37,305 bases of DNA from Treponema sp. (lineage in GTDB: Bacteria > Spirochaetota > Spirochaetia > Treponematales > Breznakiellaceae), in assembly GCA_031286205.1 (NCBI GenBank), contig JAITUR010000039.1, forward strand, positions 1-37,305, in the 5' to 3' direction. Position 1 is the stretch's first letter; every line of letters starts with the position of its first letter. Both the position numbers and the translations under genes were made by a program. Below the pieces are notes generated by a model that was not told where the DNA came from, did not search any database, and was given only the letters and a program-made list of their open reading frames with translations. Of the stretch, positions 16,099 to 24,793 are shown piece after piece.

Positions 16099-17274
16099 AT
16101 GAAAAATAAACAACAAAAAAGCGGTGGCGGATTTAGCTCCCTTATTGCCGCATTATGTATTGTAATTTACCTTTTTGCCCTTGTTCAGGCGGCAGTCCGC
16201 CTGTATTTAAGCATGGAGCAGTACCGTGTTATAGCCGGCAATGAATTTATCAAAATTAGAGACCTAGCTGTTTCTACCGGATCGCAGGGTTTTATGGATG
16301 ACAGATTTATTCAAACAATGAACAATACCCTGCTTTCCAGCAAAGCCCTGGAAGCATTAATAATTTCCGGACCCAACGAAGAATATGCTTTCGAAAAACA
16401 AAAAGGCCGCGCAATTTTATGGGTAAATAATTCTCCAAGATTTATTAACAGATTAAGTTTTTCCAATGTTACATATTATGATCCTTTGCCAATTAATAAT
16501 TTAAGAAACGCAAATATAAAAGCAGTCGCAAATGCTTTTAATTACGACGATATTTCCAGAATTTTAAGAGAAACCCTTCTTTTAATCCTTATTGGTTTTG
16601 CAGTTTCTTTCTTTACCATGCTTTTTCAAATACTTCTTGGCGGAAAAACACAGGAAAAAAACTTTAAACATGCTCAAATGCCTGCACAAACTTATCCTCC
16701 CCCTCCTCCGCCTATGCAAAATTATGCACCACAGCAAACTCAGGATTATGTACCAATACAGCAAAGCAGAGCGCCTGCGGACTCAGGACCCAAAGGGCTA
16801 TATTCGTCACGCAGTAATATTGGCTGGGAAGAATATACAAAAGATCGGTTAGATGCAGAAATACACCGCTGTGCATCCACAGAAAAAGATTTAACTTTTA
16901 TTACGATAGAATTTGCAACAGCAATAAGCGATAAAACATTTAAAGCAATAGCAGAAGATGCCGCTATTTTATCTTCCAAGGATATGCTCTTTGAATACGG
17001 CAGCCAGGGGATTTGCGCGATTCTTCCGGGAACAGACCTGGATTCAGGAATTGCAAAATCCGAAAAATTTTATCAGCGTGTTATGCAAAACAACCCCGAA
17101 TATGATCCCGGTATTGGCCTTACTTCCCGTTCAGGAAGGCTTATTAATGCAGAAAGACTTATGATGGAAAGCAAAGAAGCATTACACAGGGCAAAATCCG
17201 ATCAAACTACTTCGATTATAGCATTTAAAAGCGATCCCGATAAATACCGGGCTTTTATCAGCCAGCAAAATTAA
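16099..17274 (+). CDS. Membrane protein with degenerate GGDEF domain
   Basis: 391 residues. Two transmembrane helices (about 12-34 and 160-181) enclose a periplasmic segment of about 125 residues that may sense a ligand. A Pro-rich linker (about 190-220) follows, then a GGDEF-like domain (about 232-391). The signature position reads FEYGSQGICAILPGTDLD (YGSQG at 300-304) instead of GG(D/E)EF, so it should not make c-di-GMP; it may bind nucleotide or act by dimerisation. I chose the ATG at 16099 (MKNKQQ) because the longer frame from 16060 overlaps the start of the divergent gene. The gene ends 3 bases before the stop of the convergent DUF4340 gene. Two PilZ proteins and an intact diguanylate cyclase are encoded in the same window. 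Confidence 0.82.
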   Translation: MKNKQQKSGGGFSSLIAALCIVIYLFALVQAAVRLYLSMEQYRVIAGNEFIKIRDLAVSTGSQGFMDDRFIQTMNNTLLSSKALEALIISGPNEEYAFEKQKGRAILWVNNSPRFINRLSFSNVTYYDPLPINNLRNANIKAVANAFNYDDISRILRETLLLILIGFAVSFFTMLFQILLGGKTQEKNFKHAQMPAQTYPPPPPPMQNYAPQQTQDYVPIQQSRAPADSGPKGLYSSRSNIGWEEYTKDRLDAEIHRCASTEKDLTFITIEFATAISDKTFKAIAEDAAILSSKDMLFEYGSQGICAILPGTDLDSGIAKSEKFYQRVMQNNPEYDPGIGLTSRSGRLINAERLMMESKEALHRAKSDQTTSIIAFKSDPDKYRAFISQQN

Positions 17275-17277
17275 ATA

Positions 17278-18216
17278 TCACTGCGACTCAAAACTGACAG
17301 CATCTCTAAACAGCCGTCCGCCCGACCACGCCGGAATAGAATAAACAAATTGCCTGTTACTAACAAAAGCCAGGCGGTTTCCGCCTTCGTCCGGTTCGCT
17401 TAAATTAACAGTTACTATTTTACCGTTTCCAAATTCTACAATAATACTGCTATGCGTAAATTGTGTTTCTTCCGAAATTAAACCCAAAAAGTTATCGCCT
17501 TCTGTATTAAGAACAGTTCGTATATAACTGTCTATGCCGGATTTATCGGGATTTGCAGCACCGGTAACTGTCCAAGCTCTGTTGATTCTTCCAAAAACCT
17601 GCCTTTGACCATCATTAACAACTGTAAGCTGCTGCACACTGTCAGCGCTCCATATTTTTCCGTCTTCTTCCGGAAAAAGTTTTAAATTATACCAGCTTAC
17701 AGCAGGGCTGGAAACATAGGTTCTAATTCTGGTATCGCCTGAACGAACCTCGTTCTGTGCAAACTTGCGGACAGATACTTCATTTCCAAAAACATTGTCA
17801 TAACCTATCAAAATATCCAAAAGATTGGAATTGCCGTCGTAAAATGTTACCCTGTCTGCCTGCCCTGTTTCTAATCCAAAACTTGCGTGCGCCGACGGAT
17901 TCGAAGACCTAACCGGCCAGGGACTCCGCTTTGTCAAAATATCCATAAAATCTTCTATACGATGCTCCCGTGCAGGATATTCGATATTATCAACAATAAT
18001 AAACCATTCACGATCTTTTTTAACAAGCTCGATATCCTGTCCGCCGGAATGAATATCTATTTTATTAATTTTGGATACATGTCTTTCGTCCAGCCAAACA
18101 TAGGAAGAAGATCTTCTGTCAGACCCTTCGGGGCTAAAGATAAAACTTCCAATATATAAAAGTACCAGCACCCCAATTATAGATAAAAGAAAATATAATT
18201 TATTTTTATACGACAT
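17278..18216 (-). CDS. DUF4340-type membrane-anchored protein of the ABC/GldG module
   Basis: 312 residues. An N-terminal transmembrane helix (about 7-27) leads to a large extracytoplasmic beta-rich region. It has repeated strand patterns such as INKIDIHSGGQDIELVKKDREWFI and DSVQQLTVVNDGQRQVFGR, matching the DUF4340 architecture of short repeated sandwich units. Proteins of this family are encoded directly after GldG-like genes. The start overlaps the gldG-like gene by 11 bases, so it is the last gene of the operon. No catalytic residues are evident; a scaffold or substrate-handling role outside the membrane is likely. Confidence 0.85.
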   Translation of the reverse strand: MSYKNKLYFLLSIIGVLVLLYIGSFIFSPEGSDRRSSSYVWLDERHVSKINKIDIHSGGQDIELVKKDREWFIIVDNIEYPAREHRIEDFMDILTKRSPWPVRSSNPSAHASFGLETGQADRVTFYDGNSNLLDILIGYDNVFGNEVSVRKFAQNEVRSGDTRIRTYVSSPAVSWYNLKLFPEEDGKIWSADSVQQLTVVNDGQRQVFGRINRAWTVTGAANPDKSGIDSYIRTVLNTEGDNFLGLISEETQFTHSSIIVEFGNGKIVTVNLSEPDEGGNRLAFVSNRQFVYSIPAWSGGRLFRDAVSFESQ

Positions 18217-19792
18217 ATTTTAAGCCCTCCCTGCGGCGTTTTGAAGTAAGAAATAATCCTGCGGCAATAACAAAAGCCGGAATTATAATAATATTTAGTA
18301 TCTGAGAAAATCTCATTGCGGCTATCTTTGCGGAAGCATCCGTTATTTTATCCAGGCGGCCTGTCTGAGGCTGTCTGTTTCTTATATTTATAATATCATC
18401 ATCATTTACCAGCCAGTCGGCTGCCCGTGTAAGAAAATCCAAATTATGGACAGCTTCTGTTTCGGACAATAAGTTCGATGTAAAATCGACATCGCCGACT
18501 ACGATAATGCGGGATGGTCTTGCATTTTGCGGAATATCCGGTAAATCTGCCAGCGGTTTTTCCAGGTCTCTAAAAAAACTTGGGAAGGTTCCGCTTAAAG
18601 CTGCCCCAAGAATTTTTGTGCCTCTTGTATCCGAAGCTTCTAATTCCATCATATAAGGAATTTCCGGGCTTGTGTAAAAATTTTCTCTTTGCAGCCAGGC
18701 TTCTTTTGTAGATGTAAAAAGCGTTTGCGCATCAACATTATATGGCGGCATTAATTCCAAAGGGCTTGCCCAATAAAGATCGAGTCCGCCAAAATTAGAG
18801 CTGACAGGATGCAGAGGGTTTCCGTTTTCCCGTGACACGCTAATCCATAAAGGATACCGCATTATTCTGCGCTGCATCATTCCCTGTTGGGTTCTTGTTT
18901 GGTATTGCAGAAAAAGCGCGTTTCTATCCAGTACAAGTTCGGGTTTAATAATTACGCCGTAAGAAGCTATCATCTCCAGTAATCCCAAACTTTGCTGATA
19001 CCTTGCTTCTGCCGATCCATATACAGTATCGATATAAATACCTTTTACGGCAAAAAATACCTTGCCGCCCATTTGAATAAATCTGTCTATTCTATAAAGA
19101 GTCATTTCGTCTAAATCTTCTACTCCGCCAAGTACAAAAAGTCCCGGAAGATTATCCGGTATTTCCTGACCGGGAGAAACCTGACGCACCCTATAACCTG
19201 CCCCAGATAAAGTCATGTTAAGATAACGATAATCTTCTTCCCAGTTGCGGAAACTATCTCCTGCAATTATTCCAATTTGTCTTTCTGTATTGCTTACCAT
19301 GGCACGAATCCTGGAAGTTAAATCGTATTCGAGGGTGTTGGTAGAACCTACAAAAGGAAGAACATCCAATTTATCTACATATTCAATTACTATGCCGGAA
19401 TAAACAACGGAACGGCTTACTTGATCCTGCTCTACACTATCAATCTGGAACGGATGTATACCAAGCTCTTCTGCTATAGAGGTAAGGCCGGCTTTTACAG
19501 GGTCGCGCACAACAAGGCGAATCTTTCCCCTGGAATAAGCGGCATATTCACGCAAGGTATCTTCTATTTCGCCAAGAACCGGATGTATTGTTCTTAATCT
19601 GTCGGAAAGATAATAAGTAATAGTAACAGGGTCGGGAATTTCCTTATAAAGATTCCTGGAAACCTTAGAAATTGTATATGCTTTATTTTTTGTAAGATCC
19701 AAACGCAGCCAGTAACGACCGCTGACAAGAAGAGCAAGAATAAAAGCAATAATAGATAGAGCCGTAATTATTTTTGTTTGTTTTTTTGTCAT
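18206..19792 (-). CDS. gldG: GldG-like ABC transporter auxiliary protein
   Basis: 528 residues. A transmembrane helix at about 8-27 and another near the C-terminus (about 498-518) hold a large extracytoplasmic domain. The domain carries the family's glutamine amidotransferase-like/DUF4350 style segment: IPDNLPGLFVLGGVEDLDEMTLYRIDRFIQMGGKVFFAVKG. An N-terminal stretch, YTISKVSRNLYKEIPDPVTITYYLS, is typical of GldG/'ABC-type uncharacterised transport system' proteins. In Flavobacterium GldG works with GldA and GldF in gliding. In spirochaetes the transported substrate is unknown, so the symbol marks family only. AGGAGG precedes the ATG, and the permease gene ends 9 bases upstream. Confidence 0.88.
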   Translation of the reverse strand: MTKKQTKIITALSIIAFILALLVSGRYWLRLDLTKNKAYTISKVSRNLYKEIPDPVTITYYLSDRLRTIHPVLGEIEDTLREYAAYSRGKIRLVVRDPVKAGLTSIAEELGIHPFQIDSVEQDQVSRSVVYSGIVIEYVDKLDVLPFVGSTNTLEYDLTSRIRAMVSNTERQIGIIAGDSFRNWEEDYRYLNMTLSGAGYRVRQVSPGQEIPDNLPGLFVLGGVEDLDEMTLYRIDRFIQMGGKVFFAVKGIYIDTVYGSAEARYQQSLGLLEMIASYGVIIKPELVLDRNALFLQYQTRTQQGMMQRRIMRYPLWISVSRENGNPLHPVSSNFGGLDLYWASPLELMPPYNVDAQTLFTSTKEAWLQRENFYTSPEIPYMMELEASDTRGTKILGAALSGTFPSFFRDLEKPLADLPDIPQNARPSRIIVVGDVDFTSNLLSETEAVHNLDFLTRAADWLVNDDDIINIRNRQPQTGRLDKITDASAKIAAMRFSQILNIIIIPAFVIAAGLFLTSKRRREGLKYVV

Positions 19793-19801
19793 AATATCCT
19801 C

Positions 19802-20566
19802 CTATTTCCATTTCCTGAATAAAATTACCCGTGTATTAATAAACAGGAATAAAAGAGTGCTTAATATAAAAAACGCAAGGTCTCTGGAATCTATTAATCC
19901 TTTTGTAAAACTTTCGAAATGATGCGCAAGAGAGAAAAAATTAATAAAATTTGCAAGCCAATATGGAAGATCAAACCTGAATGTTATTTGATTAACAAGC
20001 ATTACAACCATTAATACAACCGCGGTTCCAAGAAAACTGCCCGCCTGATTTTTATACAATGCCGATAACAACAATCCTAACGATAATGCGCAAGCGCCCA
20101 GTAAAAACGCTCCAAAATATTCACAAAACAGTACTCCTAATTCAAAATGTCCCAATGCCAACAAACTTAAAGGCAGGGGCAATGTTAAAAGAAGCATTGC
20201 ACCCAATACAGAAAGAAGCGATAAAAATTTTCCAATTACAAGATCCCATTCTGTGTACGGCATTGTTAATAAAAGTTCTACTGTGCCTGTTTTTCTTTCT
20301 TCCGCCCAGCTTTTCATTGTTAATACGGGAATAATCAGAATAAACGCAATGGGAAAAACCGCAAAATACGGACGCATTGTAGCCTGATTCTGTACAAAAT
20401 ACTGCTGAAAATACAACAACTGCACAGAACAAAAAACCAAAAAGAAAACTATTGCTCCATAAACCGACGGCGTATGTAAATATTGATATATTTCTTTTCG
20501 CGCTAAAGTAAATGCCCGTTTTGATATAAAATTATCCTGCAAGAATATGTCTAAATATTTTTTCAT
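19802..20566 (-). CDS. ABC-2 type permease (GldF/NosY-like)
   Basis: 254 residues with about six transmembrane helices. The family motif MKSWAEERKTGTVELLLTMP after helix 2 is the coupling segment seen in GldF/NosY-type ABC-2 permeases. It should form the membrane channel for the ATPase encoded just upstream; their genes overlap by 4 bases (ATGA), implying coupled translation. There is no substrate clue in the sequence. Together with the GldG-like and DUF4340 genes this is a complete four-part module. Confidence 0.9.
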   Translation of the reverse strand: MKKYLDIFLQDNFISKRAFTLARKEIYQYLHTPSVYGAIVFFLVFCSVQLLYFQQYFVQNQATMRPYFAVFPIAFILIIPVLTMKSWAEERKTGTVELLLTMPYTEWDLVIGKFLSLLSVLGAMLLLTLPLPLSLLALGHFELGVLFCEYFGAFLLGACALSLGLLLSALYKNQAGSFLGTAVVLMVVMLVNQITFRFDLPYWLANFINFFSLAHHFESFTKGLIDSRDLAFFILSTLLFLFINTRVILFRKWK

Positions 20567-21537
20567 TGTTGTACTCCTTCGCTATTGGATGTTCCTGTAA
20601 GTTTTACAAAAATATCTTCTATACTTAGTTTTTTGCGGTTCATTTCCAGTATTTTCATATTATGTTCGCAAGCCCAATCAAAGATATTTTCTCCTGCACC
20701 GGAAGAAGATCTGTCTGCCGGTATAAAAAAGCTGGCGTTTACTAATCCATTTTCCGCTTCCTCTATATTGGCGTTGGCAATATCTCCAAGCAAAAGCAAT
20801 TTATTCCTGATAGAATCTACATTAGATCCTTTTAGAATAAGTTCCCATGTATCGCCGCCTTTCATGGAACCTGCAATTTCTTCCGGTTTTCCAAGAGCGG
20901 CAATTTTCCCGTCGTTAATAATAAGTACCTGATTACAAATTGCTTCTACTTCCTGCATAATATGCGTAGAAAGAATAACGGTTTTTCTTTTGCCAAGCTC
21001 CTTAATTAAAGAACGGATTTCTATTATTTGATTAGGATCAAGGCCGGTGGTTGGCTCGTCCAAAATAAGAATGGGCGGGTCGTGTAAAATAGCCTGCGCA
21101 AGTCCTGTGCGCTGCTTGTACCCTTTGGAGAGGGTTTCTATCCTGCGGCCGCGGTAACCGGTAAGCCCGCATACTTCCAGGCTGTTTTCTATAGAGGTTT
21201 TCCGTTGTTGTTTTGGGATAAACCGCGCATCCGCCGCGAAAGAAAGATATTCATTCACGGTAAGGTCTCCATAGAGAGGCACATTTTCCGGCAAATAACC
21301 AATCCGTCTTTTTACTTCCAACGGCGTTTCTTCTACGGAAAAACCGTCAACCACGGCTGTTCCTTCCGACGGAAAATGAAACCCCGTAAGAATCTTCATA
21401 ACAGTTGTTTTTCCCGCGCCGTTTGGTCCCAGGAAACCAAGCACCTGCTGATCCCCAACGGAAAATGACACATTGTTTACAGCCTGAATGGCTCCGTAGT
21501 TTTTGGATAAATTTTTAACTTCGATTTTTGTTTCCAT
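20563..21537 (-). CDS. ABC transporter ATP-binding protein (GldA/CcmA-like)
   Basis: 324 residues. Walker A GPNGAGKT (37-44), Q-loop region YLPENVPLYGDLTV (81-94), signature LSKGYKQRTGLAQ (136-148), Walker B ILILDE (156-161) and the switch His in LSTHIMQEVE are all present, so it should hydrolyse ATP. A C-terminal domain of about 100 residues (from about 220) is typical of DUF4162-like tails in ABC-2 ATPases. The start is ATG 21537 with GGAG upstream, 11 bases after the RNase Z stop. It powers the adjacent permease. Confidence 0.93.
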   Translation of the reverse strand: METKIEVKNLSKNYGAIQAVNNVSFSVGDQQVLGFLGPNGAGKTTVMKILTGFHFPSEGTAVVDGFSVEETPLEVKRRIGYLPENVPLYGDLTVNEYLSFAADARFIPKQQRKTSIENSLEVCGLTGYRGRRIETLSKGYKQRTGLAQAILHDPPILILDEPTTGLDPNQIIEIRSLIKELGKRKTVILSTHIMQEVEAICNQVLIINDGKIAALGKPEEIAGSMKGGDTWELILKGSNVDSIRNKLLLLGDIANANIEEAENGLVNASFFIPADRSSSGAGENIFDWACEHNMKILEMNRKKLSIEDIFVKLTGTSNSEGVQQ

Positions 21538-21548
21538 TTTCTATTCTC

Positions 21549-22478
21549 CTAATCTACATATTCAATAGGTAAAATCATTCTATCTTTTGTTAAAACCGTC
21601 TCTGGAAATACAGCCTTTGCTTCTTCCAGAACTTTTTTTAACTCATGCTCCGTATAACGAGGGCTGTAGTGAATAAGCGCGAGTTTTTTTACTCCCTGCG
21701 AAGATGCCGCTATCTTTGCCGCTTCTTCGGCAGTCATGTGTTTTTTTGCATGAGCATCTTCTTCCAATGCTTTTTCGAACATTCCTTCGCAGATAAATAA
21801 ATCAGACCCTATAACATGAGCGGCAATATCCGGAGTAGCAAGGGAATCGGTAACAAAGGAAAATTTTCTGCCCATTCTTGGTTTTCCCATTACATCGCCG
21901 GGTTTTATTTCTCTGCCGTCTTCCGTGGTGACAGTTTCGCCCTTTTGCAGTTTACCCCACAATTTACCCATAGGTATTTTTAATTCCTGCGCCTTTGCCG
22001 GATGAAACTCTCCCGGACGCATTTCTTCTTCCAGCGTATAACCATAACAGGGTTTAGTATGCGATAACGGAAAACATCGTATATGAAAACCGTCGCCCTT
22101 GTAAACAATTCCCGGAGCGGTTATTTCCTGTACGATAATTTCATAATTTATATACATATCCAAAATACGGCGGCTTGCCTCGACATACTCTGCAATTTTT
22201 GGTGGACCGATTATGTACAAAGGATCGTCTCTGTCAACCTGCGACGAAAGCATTAAAAGACCGGGAATACCGGTAACATGGTCTGCATGGGTATGGCTAA
22301 TAAAGATAACAGAAATCTTTTTCCATCGCAGATTAAGCCTACGCAATGATACTTGAGTTCCTTCTCCGCAGTCAAAGAGGAACAACTCCCCTTCCCGCCT
22401 AAGCAATACCGATGTTAAATGTCTGTTTGGCAGCGGCATCATACCGCCGCATCCTAGAATAAATGCTTCTAAATTCAT
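21549..22478 (-). CDS. rnz: Ribonuclease Z (tRNA 3' processing endonuclease)
   Basis: 309 residues, the usual short-form (tRNase Z-S) length. It cleaves the 3' trailer from pre-tRNA. The metallo-beta-lactamase motif SHTHADHVTG gives HxHxDH at 62-67. The upstream FDCGEGTQVSLRR is the family's substrate-side motif. Later metal ligands are in FPLSHTKPCYGY, the FVTDSLATPDIA aspartate and LALIHYSPRY. The exosite insert lies around residues 150-200. It sits 9 bases after the diguanylate cyclase gene and 11 bases before the ABC module, in one apparent operon. Confidence 0.95.
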   Translation of the reverse strand: MNLEAFILGCGGMMPLPNRHLTSVLLRREGELFLFDCGEGTQVSLRRLNLRWKKISVIFISHTHADHVTGIPGLLMLSSQVDRDDPLYIIGPPKIAEYVEASRRILDMYINYEIIVQEITAPGIVYKGDGFHIRCFPLSHTKPCYGYTLEEEMRPGEFHPAKAQELKIPMGKLWGKLQKGETVTTEDGREIKPGDVMGKPRMGRKFSFVTDSLATPDIAAHVIGSDLFICEGMFEKALEEDAHAKKHMTAEEAAKIAASSQGVKKLALIHYSPRYTEHELKKVLEEAKAVFPETVLTKDRMILPIEYVD

Positions 22479-22487
22479 TTCTTGTTA

Positions 22488-23675
22488 TCATGCCGGCGGA
22501 GTAATTTTATACTGCTCGCTGTCTCTTCCATTAATAATCGCGCAATTACGACCTGCGCCTTTTGCGGCATACAGGGCATTATCCGCCAATTCGTACAGGG
22601 CATCGATATCATGGGATTCGCCCAATTTCTCTACATATACACCTATACTCATTGTTACATAATCCGATACTTTTGATTTTTCGTGGGGAATCTTTGCGTT
22701 TCTAATTAAGCTGGACATATATGAAACAACAGCATCGACATGAGATGCGTCTTTTTCGAACCATAACATTCCAAATTCTTCCCCGCCAACCCTGGCAGCA
22801 TATACTCCCATTGTATCTTTTAATTTATTAAATGCCGCTCCAATAACACGCAGACATTCATCGCCCTGCGGATGTCCATAGTGGTCGTTATAGTTTTTAA
22901 AGAAGTCGATATCCGAAATTGCAATGCAAAGAAAATCGTCCGAGGTTCTATAATTATTAACATATCTTTTAAAGGTTGCCATAAAGTCTCTGCGGTTATT
23001 AAGTTTTGTAAGTTCGTCAATAATACTTTGATCTAAATATTTGTTTCGTTCATCTTCCAGTACATTTGCGCTTATTTCCATGCCAAGGCGCAGTTTGGTA
23101 ATATGCCAGCTAAAAAAGAGGCTTAACACGCCTGCTGCAATAGTATTAAAAACATCCAGGATAGCAAGCTCGGGAGCCTTTCTTAAAACAGAGAAAATGA
23201 CTAAAGCTATCATTGCACTTAATGTAAGCCCTAAATTAAATAAAGGAGGATTAATAAACATTAACAATGCACATATAAGAATACATAAATAAAAGGCGGC
23301 TATATGACCATCGTAAAACCAGACACAATGGTAAATTCCAAATGTCATTATATTTACAAAAAACAGTGTTGTAAATAAATAGATAAACCGGTTGCTTACT
23401 TCTCCTACCTGCATTTTGTAATTAAGATAAATATAAAACCCAAAGGCTAAAAGACCCGTTATAATATATGCGATAAAATTAAAAAAAGTTATTTCTTTGC
23501 CCGGCAGCAAGTCGATTAAAACATGAAAAGCCGCAAAGAAAGCTGTAAAAAAAACTACCAACAAATTTGCTTGTCGCAGGGAATTCAGATTATTTACAAA
23601 TACCTTGCTCATGCACTCGCGGTACTGATCTTTTCCAAAAGAGTAATATAGCCAAGACTCCAGTTTTCCAATCAT
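22488..23675 (-). CDS. Membrane diguanylate cyclase (GGDEF)
   Basis: 395 residues. Five or six transmembrane helices (between about 35 and 190) form an integral-membrane sensor. They are followed by a short helix and a complete GGDEF domain (about 215-385). DELTKLNNRR (220-229) is the domain's start motif, SDIDFFKNYND gives the metal Asp, and RVGGEEF (295-301) is the intact active site. No RxxD inhibitory site is seen five residues before it, so product inhibition may be absent. It should make c-di-GMP from two GTP. The start is ATG 23675, 7 bases after AAGGA; a TTG six codons earlier is rejected. Confidence 0.92.
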   Translation of the reverse strand: MIGKLESWLYYSFGKDQYRECMSKVFVNNLNSLRQANLLVVFFTAFFAAFHVLIDLLPGKEITFFNFIAYIITGLLAFGFYIYLNYKMQVGEVSNRFIYLFTTLFFVNIMTFGIYHCVWFYDGHIAAFYLCILICALLMFINPPLFNLGLTLSAMIALVIFSVLRKAPELAILDVFNTIAAGVLSLFFSWHITKLRLGMEISANVLEDERNKYLDQSIIDELTKLNNRRDFMATFKRYVNNYRTSDDFLCIAISDIDFFKNYNDHYGHPQGDECLRVIGAAFNKLKDTMGVYAARVGGEEFGMLWFEKDASHVDAVVSYMSSLIRNAKIPHEKSKVSDYVTMSIGVYVEKLGESHDIDALYELADNALYAAKGAGRNCAIINGRDSEQYKITPPA

Positions 23676-23693
23676 ATTATGTCCTTGCAACAA

Positions 23694-23722
23694 ATAATAG
23701 CATTATAATTTGATATATTCAA
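23694..23722 (-). promoter_or_regulatory. Sigma-70-type promoter of the cyclase-rnz-ABC operon
   Basis: On the minus strand TTGAAT (23717-23722), a 17-base spacer and TATTAT (23694-23699) lie 18 bases before the ATG at 23675. A TGC precedes the -10 box. An ordinary leader with AAGGA follows, unlike the leaderless starts elsewhere in the window. Confidence 0.6.
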
Positions 23723-23743
23723 GGGGGTTTTTTAAGGGTTTTC

Positions 23744-24772
23744 TTAATATCTAATCTTGCTTCTTTCGGCAAAACCAGTAAGATTATGGAATTTAACGAT
23801 AGAACCATCATCCAGTACAACCTTGCCCGAAAAGAAGCCGCAGACCTGACGGCGGGTAGAATTGTAAAAAAACAGCCTTCTGCGGTCGATTCTCTCCTGG
23901 TGAGGGACAAAAACCATCTCTAGGCGATTATCGTTGCTGGTAAACCGCCAGGGGGACAGCCAATTAGACAGGGGGATATGGAAGGTTACCTGATCGAGCT
24001 TGTGGAGTATCCCATCTACAAAAAAGCCGTTTTCCGTCCCTAATGAAAAATCCGCCTGGCTATAACCTACGCAGAAGCTTAACTGCCTGCTCCCAATCGT
24101 GCCGGAAGCGCTTGCCCAATACCGTATATCCGCTGCCGGCCGGACGCATCGATTCCAGTCCAAAATACCCCACCCATTTCCACGGGTAAAGATAATTTCA
24201 GCGCCGCCAAACTGGATTACCCCCTCGACGAAGTACCAGGGGGAGCAGCGGGTATATCTAAAGGCGTTTTTTTCGTTACGCCAAGGCTGATTCGTTACCA
24301 ATGACTGGGCATCTTTCGGCTCCATAAGGACAAGTTGACACCTCATACTGCGATGCCTGCCATATTGCGGAATATCCGCCTTTATTATCTTAACCCCGTC
24401 TTCCATGCTGACAAAATCAAGATGGGTCTTTTTCTTGCGCCATTTAACAGAGCCTGTTACGCTGCTTGTCGGCAGTTCATAAGTTCCCAAAGGAAAAGGG
24501 GTACTAAAGGCTTGAGTCGACCGTTTTTTATCGCGAATAGAGATTATAGACACCCCCATATAGCCAAGCCAGCCGTCATCTCTTATTTCGAAGGTAACAA
24601 GATGGGTGGGGTTTTGAACAATATACCTGTCAGATTCCGATATCCTGTGCCGGGGCATAAAAACCATTGCAGGATCGTAAAAAAAAGAGGGTTGTCTTGA
24701 CCAGCCAAAATTCTGGGGTTCTCCTGAATCGTCCAATACAGACAGGGGGCTGCATATTTCTTTTTGTTCCAT
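23744..24772 (-). CDS. DUF2804 family protein
   Basis: 342 residues. The architecture matches DUF2804: an N-terminal NFGWSRQPSFFYDP segment, FEIRDDGWLGYMGVSI in strand-rich context, GHRSM-like arginine and tryptophan motifs, and a C-terminal half with NGWGILDWNRC and FVPHQERIDRR. The function of the family is not established. It has no signal peptide or membrane segment. The start codon lies 21 bases from the divergent murD start and has no ribosome binding site; TATAGA 5 bases upstream could serve a leaderless message. Confidence 0.85.
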   Translation of the reverse strand: MEQKEICSPLSVLDDSGEPQNFGWSRQPSFFYDPAMVFMPRHRISESDRYIVQNPTHLVTFEIRDDGWLGYMGVSIISIRDKKRSTQAFSTPFPLGTYELPTSSVTGSVKWRKKKTHLDFVSMEDGVKIIKADIPQYGRHRSMRCQLVLMEPKDAQSLVTNQPWRNEKNAFRYTRCSPWYFVEGVIQFGGAEIIFTRGNGWGILDWNRCVRPAADIRYWASASGTIGSRQLSFCVGYSQADFSLGTENGFFVDGILHKLDQVTFHIPLSNWLSPWRFTSNDNRLEMVFVPHQERIDRRRLFFYNSTRRQVCGFFSGKVVLDDGSIVKFHNLTGFAERSKIRY

Positions 24773-24793
24773 ATTATTCTATATTAACATAGC

